Source of the DNA: Dyadobacter sp. CY326
GTDB lineage: Bacteria > Bacteroidota > Bacteroidia > Cytophagales > Spirosomataceae
Assembly: GCF_021390515.1 (NCBI RefSeq)
Contig: NZ_JAJUXI010000015.1
Location: forward strand, 1 to 62,261
Reading direction: 5' to 3'
DNA: 62,261 nucleotides
The notes under the pieces: model-generated
Databases searched by the model: none
Seen by the model: only the letters and a program-made list of their open reading frames with translations
What the model was told of the DNA's origin: nothing
In this document: positions 34,223-43,925 of the stretch, one piece after another
How the letters are laid out: every line of letters begins with the position of its first letter
How positions within the stretch are numbered: position 1 is the first letter of the stretch
Made by a program: the position numbers and the translations under genes

Positions 34223-34235
34223 GTGTTTAAACCGC

Positions 34236-34937
34236 TCAATTCTCCGTTTCCAGGATAAGAATAATGGCATCATTGGATAAAGCTTCAAATTCCACCTCGG
34301 GCACATTTTTCAATGAAAGCCCGTCGCGCTTTTCGAGCAGCCTGTTCTGGACTTCAAATGCACCTTCAATAATAAAAATGAAGATGCAATTTGCCGGATT
34401 TTTGGAAATATATAAGCCGTCCTTGCGTCCTTGATATTTTCCTATCACCAAGATTCCATAACCTGCATCGGCATCCAATATTGGAATAAGCGTATTTTTA
34501 ATGTTTAGGTCAAAAGTGTTTGTAGCATTGTTTTGCAAAGAAATTTCTTTGTCCAAAAGTCTGATTTGCAGGTAATTAATGGCTTGATCCGGATAAGGGT
34601 TTGTAATTAAAAAACCATCATTCGGCGTTACCACGAGACTCAGGCATTCACCGGAATCAACATATCGCACGTCTCCTTTTCCTTCGTTTATTTCAACAGC
34701 ACCCACCAGTGGTAATAAAATAATCTGAACTGGCTCATTGACAGTTACTTCCCATGAACATTGGGGCAGAAGCGTTTCATCATTCAAAGCCAGCAATTTC
34801 CCTATCGGCTCCCTATTTTCAGCTTGGTAATCCCCGAAGTTAAAAGTATAAAACCCTCGAAAACCGTTCGACTGGAATCGTCCACGTTGACTTTGAAGAA
34901 AAATCTGCGCTTCTATATCCATTTGTGCAGTGATCAT
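34236..34937 (-). CDS. Pirin-like bicupin protein
   Basis: This 233-residue protein has the two-cupin layout of the pirin/YhhW family (FRGFYTFNFGDYQAENREPIG at about 26-46, then PVQIILLPLVGAVEINEG). The usual HPHRGFET-type metal site is not recognisable; metal ligands of classical pirins appear replaced. It may lack the quercetinase activity reported for some homologues. Its ATG overlaps the stop of the dioxygenase gene by one base (TAATG), so the two are coupled. Confidence 0.65.
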   Translation of the reverse strand: MITAQMDIEAQIFLQSQRGRFQSNGFRGFYTFNFGDYQAENREPIGKLLALNDETLLPQCSWEVTVNEPVQIILLPLVGAVEINEGKGDVRYVDSGECLSLVVTPNDGFLITNPYPDQAINYLQIRLLDKEISLQNNATNTFDLNIKNTLIPILDADAGYGILVIGKYQGRKDGLYISKNPANCIFIFIIEGAFEVQNRLLEKRDGLSLKNVPEVEFEALSNDAIILILETEN

Positions 34938-35644
34938 TATGCGCTTACAACGATCGCGTGTGTCAGTTCGTATCCTGCGGACGTGCTGCCTGTTACGGTC
35001 GACATCTCCGTAGAAGTGCCGTCGCTGAACACATTATCCCGCGCATTGGTCGTATCCGCTTGTCCGTGGCTTGCATAAACGCCTTGCGCATAAACCACTT
35101 TGCTGATTGCTTCGGGAAATGCAATTTGCGTTACAAGCAATGATTTGCCGCTTGCATTATACACATGCACGTGAATGTGCGGCGCACGGCCTGAGTACCA
35201 GCCCGGGTAAATGCTTGTAAAAGTGACCAGCCCGTTTGCGTCTGTGGTCTGGCGGCCTCTTAGAAAATGAACATTTGTGTAGTCTGTCGACTGCATGCCT
35301 GAGCCGCCATATTCAGAGTAATTTCCTGTTGCATCACAGTGCCAGATGTCTACCAATGCGCCAGCTAACCCTTCGCAATTGTTGTTCAGGTTTTGAATGG
35401 TGATTTTAATAGAAAGTTTGGTTCCCGGCCTGTCCGATGTGATGTCATTTGAAACAAGCGCGCTTGGTGATTTGGTAGGAAAAGGCCCCGCGGTTTCAGA
35501 TGCCGTCGCCGTGCATGCGCCTGATGACGTTTCCAAACCGGCCGCTTCGGGGTCAATCGTGTCGCTTGTACAGCTGATGAGTGGCACAATGGCCGCCAAG
35601 CTCAATGCGGAAAATCCTCTTCTTAAAAATTCTTTGCGTTCCAT
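34937..35644 (-). CDS. Exported intradiol ring-cleavage dioxygenase
   Basis: This 235-residue non-heme Fe(III) dioxygenase is related to protocatechuate 3,4- and catechol 1,2-dioxygenases, which cleave catechols between the hydroxyls. It starts with a twin-arginine signal (RRGFSALSLAAIVPL) ending in a lipobox LISC, so it is exported folded and probably lipid-anchored. The ligand motifs are intact: Tyr in DATGNYSEYGG, then YPGWYSGRAPHIHVHVY with Tyr and two His. The substrate is unknown. It is translationally coupled to the pirin-like gene. Confidence 0.88.
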   Translation of the reverse strand: MERKEFLRRGFSALSLAAIVPLISCTSDTIDPEAAGLETSSGACTATASETAGPFPTKSPSALVSNDITSDRPGTKLSIKITIQNLNNNCEGLAGALVDIWHCDATGNYSEYGGSGMQSTDYTNVHFLRGRQTTDANGLVTFTSIYPGWYSGRAPHIHVHVYNASGKSLLVTQIAFPEAISKVVYAQGVYASHGQADTTNARDNVFSDGTSTEMSTVTGSTSAGYELTHAIVVSA

Positions 35645-35866
35645 AATTCAGTAACAGTGCTTGGTTTCAAGTACATTATCGTATTTCAACCTCGATTTGT
35701 TGCAGCGGAAACCGAATGTGTCGGTCAATAGGCATAATGTCCCGATGAATGCTTATACAACAACCAAACGATCGCACTTGCAACATAATCTCCTGCATAA
35801 AGGATTTTTCGCAATGTAAACCAAAAGTTTTCCTATTTTCGAAAAGTACAATTTCACTCCTCCCCC

Positions 35867-37201
35867 ATGCAACAACCCGCTGCCAAGAATGAACTGTTTA
35901 AAATTTTAGGCGTCGGCTTTGGCATTGCCGTCACTATTGGCGGCACAATTGGAACCGGAATCCTTCGAAAACCAGGCCCGATTGCAGCGCAACTAGGTGA
36001 TTATTGGTTGATTATGGGGCTTTGGGCGGCAGTCAGTCTGTATGCTTTTCTGGGCACGCTTTGCACCATAGAACTTGGCACTTCAATGCCAAAAGCGGGA
36101 GCCTGGTATATTTATGCCCAGCGCGCATTTGGTAATTATGCCGGGTTTGTTGTTGGGATAAACAGCTGGCTTGGAACCTGTTCCGCATTAGGTTTTGGCG
36201 TTTACACCATGAGCGAATATCTGGCGCTGCTTATCCCCACATTCGTTGGTTATGAGCCTTATGTTGCCGCAACAATCCTGCTCATTCTCACAGGCATTCA
36301 CTGGATTGGCTTGGAGCTCGCAAGCAGCTTTCAGAATGTGATGAGTGTTTTGAAGGGTCTCGGGTTATTTATTTTTGTGGCCGTTTGCTTCATTTATGGT
36401 GATGAAGTTACAGCCGAGCAGGCACAAACAACAACGAGCAAAATCGTGCAAACCGGAAGCTGGATAGCGCCTGTAATCTTCTCATTACAAGCCATTTTTT
36501 ATACTTACGACGGCTGGCATACCGCAGCATATTTTTCAGAAGAAGACAGAGACCCAACCAAAAACCTGCCGCGTTCCATGATTGGAGGCGTTTTACTGAT
36601 TATCGCCATTTATTTGCTTTGCAATCTGGCCATTCTTCACATTTTGCCTATGGATCAATTGTCACAGTCGAAACTGGCCGCAGCGGATTCCATCAAATTG
36701 ATTTTTGGTGAAGGTTCGGCAAAGATTGTGACGCTCTTTTTAATGATTTCAATCTTAGGAATTGTCAATGCGCAGCTGCTTTTCAACCCGCGTGTGTTGT
36801 ATTCTATGAGCCGTGACGGACTGTTTTTCAAAGGCGGAACCAGCGTTAACAAAGGCGGGACGCCGGCCACGGCAATGCTCATTACCTCAGCCGTAGCCAT
36901 TACACTCATTCTCATCGGGAAAAATGCCACCGAAAAGCTGTCGGACATTGCAACATTCTTTTTTGTCTTAGGTTACACTTCCGGGTTTGCTTCACTTTTA
37001 GCATTGCGCAAAAAAGAGCCCCTCCTCCCCCGTCCCTGGAAAGTTCCGGCATATCCGGTGCTGCCAATCGTGATGCTCGTTCTGTCAATCGCTTTTCTGA
37101 TCGGTGCGGTGATTCAGGATTTACCGAGCAGCCAGTTTGCATTATTATTTCTGATTATTAGCTACCCTATTTACTTGCTAGTTAGCCGACTGAACCGTTA
37201 A
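35867..37201 (+). CDS. APC-superfamily amino acid permease
   Basis: This 444-residue protein has about twelve membrane helices and the APC start FGIAVTIGGTIGTGILRKPG. That unwound glycine-rich helix 1 binds the amino acid backbone. The middle contains FYTYDGWHTAAYFSEE, typical of LAT/YfnA-like transporters. The substrate cannot be read from the sequence. It is monocistronic; no strong promoter was seen, and the downstream gene starts 29 bases later. Confidence 0.85.
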   Translation: MQQPAAKNELFKILGVGFGIAVTIGGTIGTGILRKPGPIAAQLGDYWLIMGLWAAVSLYAFLGTLCTIELGTSMPKAGAWYIYAQRAFGNYAGFVVGINSWLGTCSALGFGVYTMSEYLALLIPTFVGYEPYVAATILLILTGIHWIGLELASSFQNVMSVLKGLGLFIFVAVCFIYGDEVTAEQAQTTTSKIVQTGSWIAPVIFSLQAIFYTYDGWHTAAYFSEEDRDPTKNLPRSMIGGVLLIIAIYLLCNLAILHILPMDQLSQSKLAAADSIKLIFGEGSAKIVTLFLMISILGIVNAQLLFNPRVLYSMSRDGLFFKGGTSVNKGGTPATAMLITSAVAITLILIGKNATEKLSDIATFFFVLGYTSGFASLLALRKKEPLLPRPWKVPAYPVLPIVMLVLSIAFLIGAVIQDLPSSQFALLFLIISYPIYLLVSRLNR

Positions 37202-37230
37202 ATTGCATTCGGTTACTTAATAGTATCATT

Positions 37231-39663
37231 ATGCCATGGATCAAAGAAATTTTCAGAAAATGCCTCATCCCCATCATCTTATTATTCATAACCGCATTCA
37301 ACTGGGTTGATGAGGACTTCACGCAGCATATCGCTGCCAAACTTGCGAATTACCGCAGGTTATTTCCTCAAGAAAAGGCCTATCTGCATTTAGATAAACC
37401 TTATTATGTAACCGGCGACACGCTCTGGTTTAAAAGTTATCTGGTCGAAGGAGCGCTGCATATGCCGGACAGTGCGAGTCAAATGTTATACGTGGACTTG
37501 ATCGAGCAGCGGACTGGCAGAAATGTGGCGTTGCGCCGTGTGCAGTTGTTGGGCGGCATTGGAAACGGGGAAATTGTGTTGGCCGATTCCATTCAGCAAG
37601 GCGCTTACACGATCCGGGCGTACACCAACTGGATGCGCAATTTTTCTGATGAACAGTTTTTCCAAAAAGACATTTATTTATTTGATCCTGAAAGCGTTGC
37701 TCCGCCTGTTTCCTCCAACAAACTCGATTTAAAATTCTTTCCCGAAGGTGGCCAAATGGTCGCTGGCATTAACACCCGCATTGCGTTCAAAGCGGTCAAT
37801 GAAAGCGGCCTTGGACAAGATGTCAGGGGTTTTGTGCTTAATAAGGCCAATGATACGGTCGCGTCATTCAAAAGCGCTCATTTGGGAATGGGCCGGTTTC
37901 AGTTTGAGCCGCAATCCGGCGAGCTTTACACGGCCTATTTGCATGGGAAAAATGGAAAAGCTTTGCGCTACGATTTTCCAAAAATGATGGAAAGCGGCTT
38001 TACAATGATCGTCGATAATCTCTCCAATGCTCAGAAAATGAGGGTTTTGGCTTACTGTAAAATTCCGGGTAAGCAAGAGTCTCTGGTGCACATTGTTGGT
38101 CATTCAAAAGGAATCGTTGCATTTGTGGCGAAGGGCAAAATCACATCAAAAGGCCTGATGATGAGTCTTCCAACCACTGAATTACCCGACGGCATTACGC
38201 ATTTGACGCTGTTCAATGATGAGAATAAACCGGTTTGTGAAAGGCTGGTTTTTGTCAACCACAACAGAAGCCTTCAGGTGAAAATTACGCCTTCAAAAAC
38301 GGCTTATAAGCCACGCGAGAAAGCGTCCGTTGAGATTGCCGTTTTAGATTCTGCTGGAAAACCGGTTGAAACAAATCTTTCTGTGTCCGTGACGGATGCA
38401 GGGCAGATTTTGCAGCAGGCCTATGACGAAAATATCACTTCCAGTCTCCTGCTTTCATCGGATCTGAAAGGTTTCATCGAGCAGCCAGCATATTATTTTG
38501 ATCCTGAAAAATCGGAAAGGAAGATTCATACGGATTTGCTGATGATGACCCAGGGATGGAGTCGGTTTCGGTGGGAAGATGTGCTTGCTGATTCGCTTCC
38601 TGGCCCACAACATTTTGTAGAACAGGGAGTTACATTGGAGGGAGAAGTCAGGAAAGGCAAGAAAAAATTGACTGATAAAATTGCGCTTTCCATGTATGTA
38701 AGCAACGACAGCCTGGGCACATTCATGACAGCCGAAACCAATGAGGCGGGCCGTTTTGCTGTTTACAATCTCGTTTTTACTGATTCGCTGAAAATCCGTT
38801 TGCAGGGAATGAATAAGAAAGGAAACGCAAACCTTTCGTTTATTCTCGATCCATTTTTAACGCCAAAAGTGACCTTGGTGAAGGCGCCTTTTTATCCCAT
38901 AACGGTTGACGCGCAGCAATTGCAGGCATATCTGAAACGTGCGGAACAGGACCAGGAAATTGCCCGAAAAATCCGCGAAAGTCGGGAACGGTTATTGCAG
39001 GAAGTGACGATCAAAGGAAAAAAAGAGGTGCAGCGCGATTCAAGAAAATTGTATGGCTCTGCGGATGCTTCCATCAAAGTGACTTCGCAAATGGCATCGG
39101 CAGGAAGGAGCATTCTGGACATTCTTGCTGGCCGAGTGGCTGGTGTTCAGGTGGTTGGCTCCGGGATGAATGCTTCGGTCTACATTCGTGGAAATCGGGG
39201 CGAACCGCTTTTTGTGTTGGATGGAATGCCGGTGGATAAGGATATGATTGCAAGCCTAAACACATTTGACGTGGAATCAATCGATGTCTTGAAGGGAGCT
39301 TCGGCGGCAATATTCGGAAGCCGCGGAGGCAATGGTGTAATCTCGATTTTGACCAAAAGAGGCAATGAAAATTACGATTATTCGCAGGATGTTGTGCCCG
39401 GTGTGCTGGTGACGAAAATTGCTGGTTTTAATGCGCCAAAAGAATTTTACGCACCGACTTACGAGGTTACAAGGCCGCAAGGAACGAATCCGGACTATCG
39501 TGCAACCGTGTTCTGGGCGCCTATGCTGCGAACGGATAAGCAGGGAAAAGCCAAATTGGAATATTACAATTCGGATGCAACAACGACCATTGACATTCGT
39601 GCAGACGTGCTCAGCTTGTCGGGGACGCCAGGATTTGGAAAAGCAGGATATGCTGTTCAGTAG
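37231..39663 (+). CDS. MG2-like protein with C-terminal TonB plug domain, no barrel
   Basis: This 810-residue protein begins with a hydrophobic signal (CLIPIILLFITAFNW). An MG2/macroglobulin-like region (PQEKAYLHLDKPYYVTGDTL at about 44-63) and several beta domains follow. From about residue 610 to 711 there is a TonB receptor plug with ILDILAGRVAGVQV, VYIRGNRGEPLFVLDGMP and IDVLKGASAAIFGSRG. The C-terminal about 95 residues are too short for a 22-strand barrel. It may dock a barrel partner or act as an envelope anchor (inference). Confidence 0.7.
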   Translation: MPWIKEIFRKCLIPIILLFITAFNWVDEDFTQHIAAKLANYRRLFPQEKAYLHLDKPYYVTGDTLWFKSYLVEGALHMPDSASQMLYVDLIEQRTGRNVALRRVQLLGGIGNGEIVLADSIQQGAYTIRAYTNWMRNFSDEQFFQKDIYLFDPESVAPPVSSNKLDLKFFPEGGQMVAGINTRIAFKAVNESGLGQDVRGFVLNKANDTVASFKSAHLGMGRFQFEPQSGELYTAYLHGKNGKALRYDFPKMMESGFTMIVDNLSNAQKMRVLAYCKIPGKQESLVHIVGHSKGIVAFVAKGKITSKGLMMSLPTTELPDGITHLTLFNDENKPVCERLVFVNHNRSLQVKITPSKTAYKPREKASVEIAVLDSAGKPVETNLSVSVTDAGQILQQAYDENITSSLLLSSDLKGFIEQPAYYFDPEKSERKIHTDLLMMTQGWSRFRWEDVLADSLPGPQHFVEQGVTLEGEVRKGKKKLTDKIALSMYVSNDSLGTFMTAETNEAGRFAVYNLVFTDSLKIRLQGMNKKGNANLSFILDPFLTPKVTLVKAPFYPITVDAQQLQAYLKRAEQDQEIARKIRESRERLLQEVTIKGKKEVQRDSRKLYGSADASIKVTSQMASAGRSILDILAGRVAGVQVVGSGMNASVYIRGNRGEPLFVLDGMPVDKDMIASLNTFDVESIDVLKGASAAIFGSRGGNGVISILTKRGNENYDYSQDVVPGVLVTKIAGFNAPKEFYAPTYEVTRPQGTNPDYRATVFWAPMLRTDKQGKAKLEYYNSDATTTIDIRADVLSLSGTPGFGKAGYAVQ

Positions 39664-39785
39664 ATGGGATTTTTGATCCAGAAAGTTTCCTGATTGGCTG
39701 ATTTTCAGGCAAGATTACGGTTGTTTGAGCGTTACTAATCTTATCTGGTCCTGCTGAGCGGACAAATCATACAGACAAAAATTGG

Positions 39786-39793
39786 TAACTTTG
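39786..39793 (+). promoter_or_regulatory. Promoter -7 element for the TPR/DUF4292 genes
   Basis: TAACTTTG is a perfect TAnnTTTG, 57 bases upstream of the ATG at 39851. No TTG was seen at the usual -33 distance. Confidence 0.5.
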
Positions 39794-39850
39794 ATTTTTA
39801 GTAAAAATGGCTTGTCATGTCTACGGACCTGGCTATGTTTAGATAAATAT

Positions 39851-41602
39851 ATGAGGACTGAATATATCAAATGGACCCTGCTTATCTGCCTCATTTCGAG
39901 CATTTTCATTGCTCAGCCTGCCGAAGCACAGCGTCGCAATAAAGAAAAGGAAAAGCAACCTGAAAAATCGGAAGTTACGGGTGCTCGCCTGGAAGAAGAA
40001 TCTCTTGCCACGGAAGGCATGAAGTTCATGATGAAGGATGAGCCCGACCGCGCTTTACCAATTTTTCAAAAACTTGCGCAATCTAGCGCGAATGATGCTG
40101 CAAGCCATTATTTGCTTGCAACCGTGCTCATTAAGCTTGAAAAATTTGATGATGCAATTGTCTCAGCCAAAAAGGCCCATGACCTTGATAAGGAGAATAT
40201 TTATTACGGTCAGCAGCTGGCAGAGTTGTATGCAAAGCGCCGAAAATATGCGGACGCGGCAGAGATTTATGAAAAGCTCTTGCAAAAAAACCCTGATAAC
40301 ATTCAATATGGCGTAGAATTGGCGGCAGTTTATGTCTTCAACGATCAGTTTGATAAGGCCATTGACACGTATAATATTTTGGAAAAATCCCTGGGTGTAA
40401 CCGAAGAAGTTACGCACCAGAAAGAGCAGCTTTATTTGAGACAAAATAACCTTGAAAAAGCCCTTGCAGAAGCAAAAAAGCTTATCGCGGCTGAGCCTGG
40501 CGAAGTGAGTTATTTGGTAGAATTCGCTGAAATGCTGATTGCAAATGAGCGCATTGTGGAGGCTGTCGTGCCATTGGAAGAAGCGATTAAAATCAACCCG
40601 GACGAAGCGCAGGCGCACGTTTTGCTGGCAGACATTCACAGGAGAAATGGTGATGTTCAGAAATGCAATCAGGAGTTGAAGCTTGTTTTTGCAAATCCAA
40701 ACCTTGACGTAGACCCTAAAATCCGCGTTTTGTCGGGTTACTTGACGATGCTGAAAACGGGTGACGAGCTTAATGATGCAGTTCTACTGGCCAAACAGCT
40801 TTATGAAACACACCCGAATGAGCCGCGAACAAGCGTTATTTACGCAGACCAGCTCATGCGCCAGGATAAAAAGGCGCAGGCGCGTGATTTGTATTTAAAG
40901 GCGGCACGCATTGACGGGTCCGTTTTCCAGGTTTGGCAGGCGATTATTGAGTTGGATGGCGCTCTAAATCAAGTGGATAGCATTGTTGTGCATTCCGAGA
41001 AAGCATTAGAATTATTTCCAAATCAAGGCATGTTCTGGTATTATAATGGCTCTGCGAAGTTGATGCAGCGGAATTACAAGGAAGCTATTTCATCGTTTGA
41101 AGAAAGCCTGAAATTGGTAAGTGCCCAACCAGATTTGATCCCTGCCATTCATGCGCAGATGGGCGATGCTTATAATGGACTTGGTGACTATGAGAAGTCT
41201 GATGCAGAATATGACCTTTCGCTTAAAGCCGATCCAAATAATGATCACGTTCTAAACAATTATAGTTATTTCTTATCCCTGCGCAAAGAGAAACTGGACC
41301 TTGCTCTTAAAATGTCTGCGAAGCTTGTTCAGGATCACCAGAACAACCCAACTTACCTGGACACGCATGCCTGGGTGCTTTACATTCGCAAGGATTATAA
41401 AAAAGCGAAGGAATTTCTCGAAAAAGCAATGGTTGATAGCAGCGCGGTAAGTGGCACGATTGTTGAGCATTACGGAGATGTACTTTTCAAGCTTGGCGAG
41501 CGCGACAATGCTGTTGCGCAATGGAAAAAGGCCAAAAGCATGGGAGAAACAACCGAACTTCTTGACAAAAAAATCGCAACAGGTGCATTACATGAGCAAT
41601 AA
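39851..41602 (+). CDS. Exported tetratricopeptide-repeat protein
   Basis: This 583-residue protein has a signal peptide (WTLLICLISSIFIAQPAEAQ) and TPR repeats from about residue 50 to the end. The consensus is visible in DAASHYLLATVLIKLEKFDDAIVSAKKA and YNGLGDYEKSDAEYDLSLKADPNN. The start at 39851 gives the signal peptide at the N-terminus; the longer upstream start does not. It is probably a periplasmic scaffold. Its last 11 bases overlap the DUF4292 start. Confidence 0.75.
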   Translation: MRTEYIKWTLLICLISSIFIAQPAEAQRRNKEKEKQPEKSEVTGARLEEESLATEGMKFMMKDEPDRALPIFQKLAQSSANDAASHYLLATVLIKLEKFDDAIVSAKKAHDLDKENIYYGQQLAELYAKRRKYADAAEIYEKLLQKNPDNIQYGVELAAVYVFNDQFDKAIDTYNILEKSLGVTEEVTHQKEQLYLRQNNLEKALAEAKKLIAAEPGEVSYLVEFAEMLIANERIVEAVVPLEEAIKINPDEAQAHVLLADIHRRNGDVQKCNQELKLVFANPNLDVDPKIRVLSGYLTMLKTGDELNDAVLLAKQLYETHPNEPRTSVIYADQLMRQDKKAQARDLYLKAARIDGSVFQVWQAIIELDGALNQVDSIVVHSEKALELFPNQGMFWYYNGSAKLMQRNYKEAISSFEESLKLVSAQPDLIPAIHAQMGDAYNGLGDYEKSDAEYDLSLKADPNNDHVLNNYSYFLSLRKEKLDLALKMSAKLVQDHQNNPTYLDTHAWVLYIRKDYKKAKEFLEKAMVDSSAVSGTIVEHYGDVLFKLGERDNAVAQWKKAKSMGETTELLDKKIATGALHEQ

Positions 41603-42446
41603 AATTACGATTTGGGCGGTCGCAATCAGTTTCATCTGGTTCTCAGCCTGCCACAAACCGCGTTCCTCCAAAAACAATAACACGTCAGCAGATTCTACAT
41701 TCGTTAATGCGAATCCAGGCTTAAAAGACTCTTTGGTGACTGACACAGCTGTTGCTTCTACTCCACCTGAAACAGCTGAGCCACTGAAAATCAATTCCAT
41801 ATCATTCGATTATCTGGTTGCCAAATCCAAGGTTGATTTTAAAAGCAAATCGCAAGATTTTGACAACACGAATGTCAACATCAGGATGAAGAAAGACAGC
41901 ATTATCTGGCTTTCCGTGACGGGTGTAGGCTTCGAAGTGGCGCGTGGCATCATTACGCCGGATTCGATTGTGTTCATGGACAAAATCCACAAAGATTACT
42001 TTGTATTCACCTATGCGCAGCTCAGTAAGCAATACAATTTCGACCTCAATTTTGCCCTTTTGCAGTCGGTTATCATTGGTAATCTGCCGTTTCCGCAGCA
42101 AGGTGATGCACAATTTGTGAAGGAAAATGATTTTTTTGTTTTAAAACAAATCGTTGAGCGCTTGGAAGTGTCCAATTATGTTGCACAAAATAACCTGAAA
42201 CTGTCACGGTTAATGGCAACGGAAGTTCCTACACAAAACACTTTTACGCTCGATTACGAGGATTTTAAGGAGGTGAAAACTTTTCTTTTTCCTTTTTCCA
42301 GCCGGATTAGTCTGAATGTGAAATCGCAGAAAGATCAGCAGATTAACCAGACAAATATGCGTATCAGGCACAGCAAGGTCGATTTGGTAAGTCAAAATCC
42401 CGGGTTCCCATTCAGCGTTCCGAATTCCTACAAGCGAAAAAGGTAA
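41592..42446 (+). CDS. DUF4292 lipoprotein
   Basis: This 284-residue protein has a lipoprotein signal with lipobox FSAC (Cys20). The rest fits DUF4292, a LolA/LolB-like beta-barrel domain that could bind lipid or lipoprotein (VKENDFFVLKQIVERLE; LDYEDFKEVKTFLFPFSSRI). The start at 41592 lies inside the end of the TPR gene and gives the signal peptide; the earlier start in frame does not. It probably acts in outer-membrane assembly together with its neighbours (inference). Confidence 0.8.
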   Translation: MSNKITIWAVAISFIWFSACHKPRSSKNNNTSADSTFVNANPGLKDSLVTDTAVASTPPETAEPLKINSISFDYLVAKSKVDFKSKSQDFDNTNVNIRMKKDSIIWLSVTGVGFEVARGIITPDSIVFMDKIHKDYFVFTYAQLSKQYNFDLNFALLQSVIIGNLPFPQQGDAQFVKENDFFVLKQIVERLEVSNYVAQNNLKLSRLMATEVPTQNTFTLDYEDFKEVKTFLFPFSSRISLNVKSQKDQQINQTNMRIRHSKVDLVSQNPGFPFSVPNSYKRKR

Positions 42447-42496
42447 AAAACCGCAGGTCAGTTTAAGATCATAGAGGCAAAAACCCTAAGTCTGCT

Positions 42497-42504
42497 TAAC
42501 TTTG
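42497..42504 (+). promoter_or_regulatory. Promoter -7 element for the EnvC-like gene
   Basis: TAACTTTG matches TAnnTTTG and ends 39 bases before the ATG at 42544. No matching TTG -33 element was identified. Confidence 0.5.
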
Positions 42505-42543
42505 CCAGCCTTTCCAGGAGTTTTGGCCGCAAGAATTAACTGT

Positions 42544-43881
42544 ATGCCCTTTCAAAAACCGCATTGCCGTCGCTTACTATTACTATTAACGTTCATTTTT
42601 TGCGCGTCCCTGGGTGCCTACGCCCAGAAAACGCGTGATCAGCTGGAACGCGAGAAAAGCGAAAACCAGAACAAGATCAAAGAAATTCAGAGCATTCTGC
42701 GTCAGACTTCTTCGCAAAAGAATGTCAATCTTGGGCAGCTAAAAGCTTTAAATCAGCAAATTAACACATACAAAAAGCAAATAGACCTGCTTTCGGATGA
42801 CCTTGATCTTTTAAACAAGGAATTACAGGTTCTCGAAAAAAAGAAACAAACGCTGGATGGCAACCTCGGCAAGTTGAAGACTGAGTATGGTCATATGATC
42901 TATGAGGCGTCGAAAAGGAACGTCTATTTCAATCAACTGGTTTTTCTCTTCTCTTCCGGAACATTCAACCAGTTTGTTTTAAGATACAAATATCTCAAAC
43001 AATATACGGAGGCGCGGCAGGGTCAGGTTAAGGAAATTGAGGCATTGCAAGCGCAATTGCTGGCCGAGCGCCGACGCATTACTGTCAAGCAAAATCAACA
43101 AAAGAATGTCCTTGACACGCGCGTAACAGAAAACACAAAGCTGGAAGGCCTCAAAGTGAAGCAGAACGAAGTAATTCAAGAGCTTTCGCAAAAAGAGGTT
43201 GAACTAAGAAAACAAATTGCTGAAAATAAACGGGCAACCGATTTGCTTGAAGCCAATATCAGGCGCATTGCAGAGCGGGAAAGGCGTGAACGGATTGAGC
43301 GCGAGCGCAAAGAGCGAGAGGAAAGAGAAGCGCGCAGGAAAGCAGAGCGCGAGAGACTTGCTAAGGAAAATGCTGAAAGAGAGAAAAAAGGTGAGGCTGC
43401 GGTGGCGGCTGAGCCAGAGGAAGAGGCGCCGGTTACGTCGGGTGGCATGAGTGAGGAAGAAACCACGCTTGCATCTTCATTCACCGCATCACAAAACAGG
43501 TTGCCTTGGCCCGTAAAAGGCTTTGTTTCAGGTCACTTTGGACAACGGCCGCATGCTGTTTTGAAAGGCGTTATGGTGGATAACCTTGGCGTTGATATTC
43601 AGACAACGGCGGGAGAGCCTGTTCGTTCCGTTTATGACGGTGTGGTTTTGGATGTTACGGAAATGCCTGGAATGGGCAATGTGGTGGCCATTCAGCATGG
43701 AAATTACATGACAATTTATGCCAAAATGAATGGTGTAACCGTGCGGGCTGGGCAAAAAGTGAAGGCCCGCGAGAACATTGGACGGGTGGCCACGGACACA
43801 GACGGCACTTCCGAACTGCAATTCCAGATCTGGAAAAACACATCGCGCCTTAATCCCGAAAACTGGCTGATGCACAGATAG
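42544..43881 (+). CDS. EnvC-like murein hydrolase activator (degenerate LytM domain)
   Basis: This 445-residue protein has a signal peptide (RRLLLLLTFIFCASLGAYAQ) and long coiled coils (about 25-110 and 175-280, very rich in Glu/Arg/Lys). A C-terminal LytM/M23 fold follows from about residue 320. The metal ligands of M23 peptidases are missing: the HxxxD site reads DNLGVDI, and the HxH site reads ELQFQIW. The protein is therefore probably an activator of amidases, as E. coli EnvC is, not a hydrolase. The start at 42544 gives the signal peptide. Confidence 0.85.
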   Translation: MPFQKPHCRRLLLLLTFIFCASLGAYAQKTRDQLEREKSENQNKIKEIQSILRQTSSQKNVNLGQLKALNQQINTYKKQIDLLSDDLDLLNKELQVLEKKKQTLDGNLGKLKTEYGHMIYEASKRNVYFNQLVFLFSSGTFNQFVLRYKYLKQYTEARQGQVKEIEALQAQLLAERRRITVKQNQQKNVLDTRVTENTKLEGLKVKQNEVIQELSQKEVELRKQIAENKRATDLLEANIRRIAERERRERIERERKEREEREARRKAERERLAKENAEREKKGEAAVAAEPEEEAPVTSGGMSEEETTLASSFTASQNRLPWPVKGFVSGHFGQRPHAVLKGVMVDNLGVDIQTTAGEPVRSVYDGVVLDVTEMPGMGNVVAIQHGNYMTIYAKMNGVTVRAGQKVKARENIGRVATDTDGTSELQFQIWKNTSRLNPENWLMHR

Positions 43882-43925
43882 CCGGGGATTTCAGCTATAT
43901 TTATTTATCATATTGCTATAAGATT

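Noticed and set aside
35160..35180. GCACGTGAATG inside the dioxygenase gene as a parS-like site
   Set aside because: Only the CACGTGAA core fits. The bases encode the conserved His ligands, which explain the sequence.
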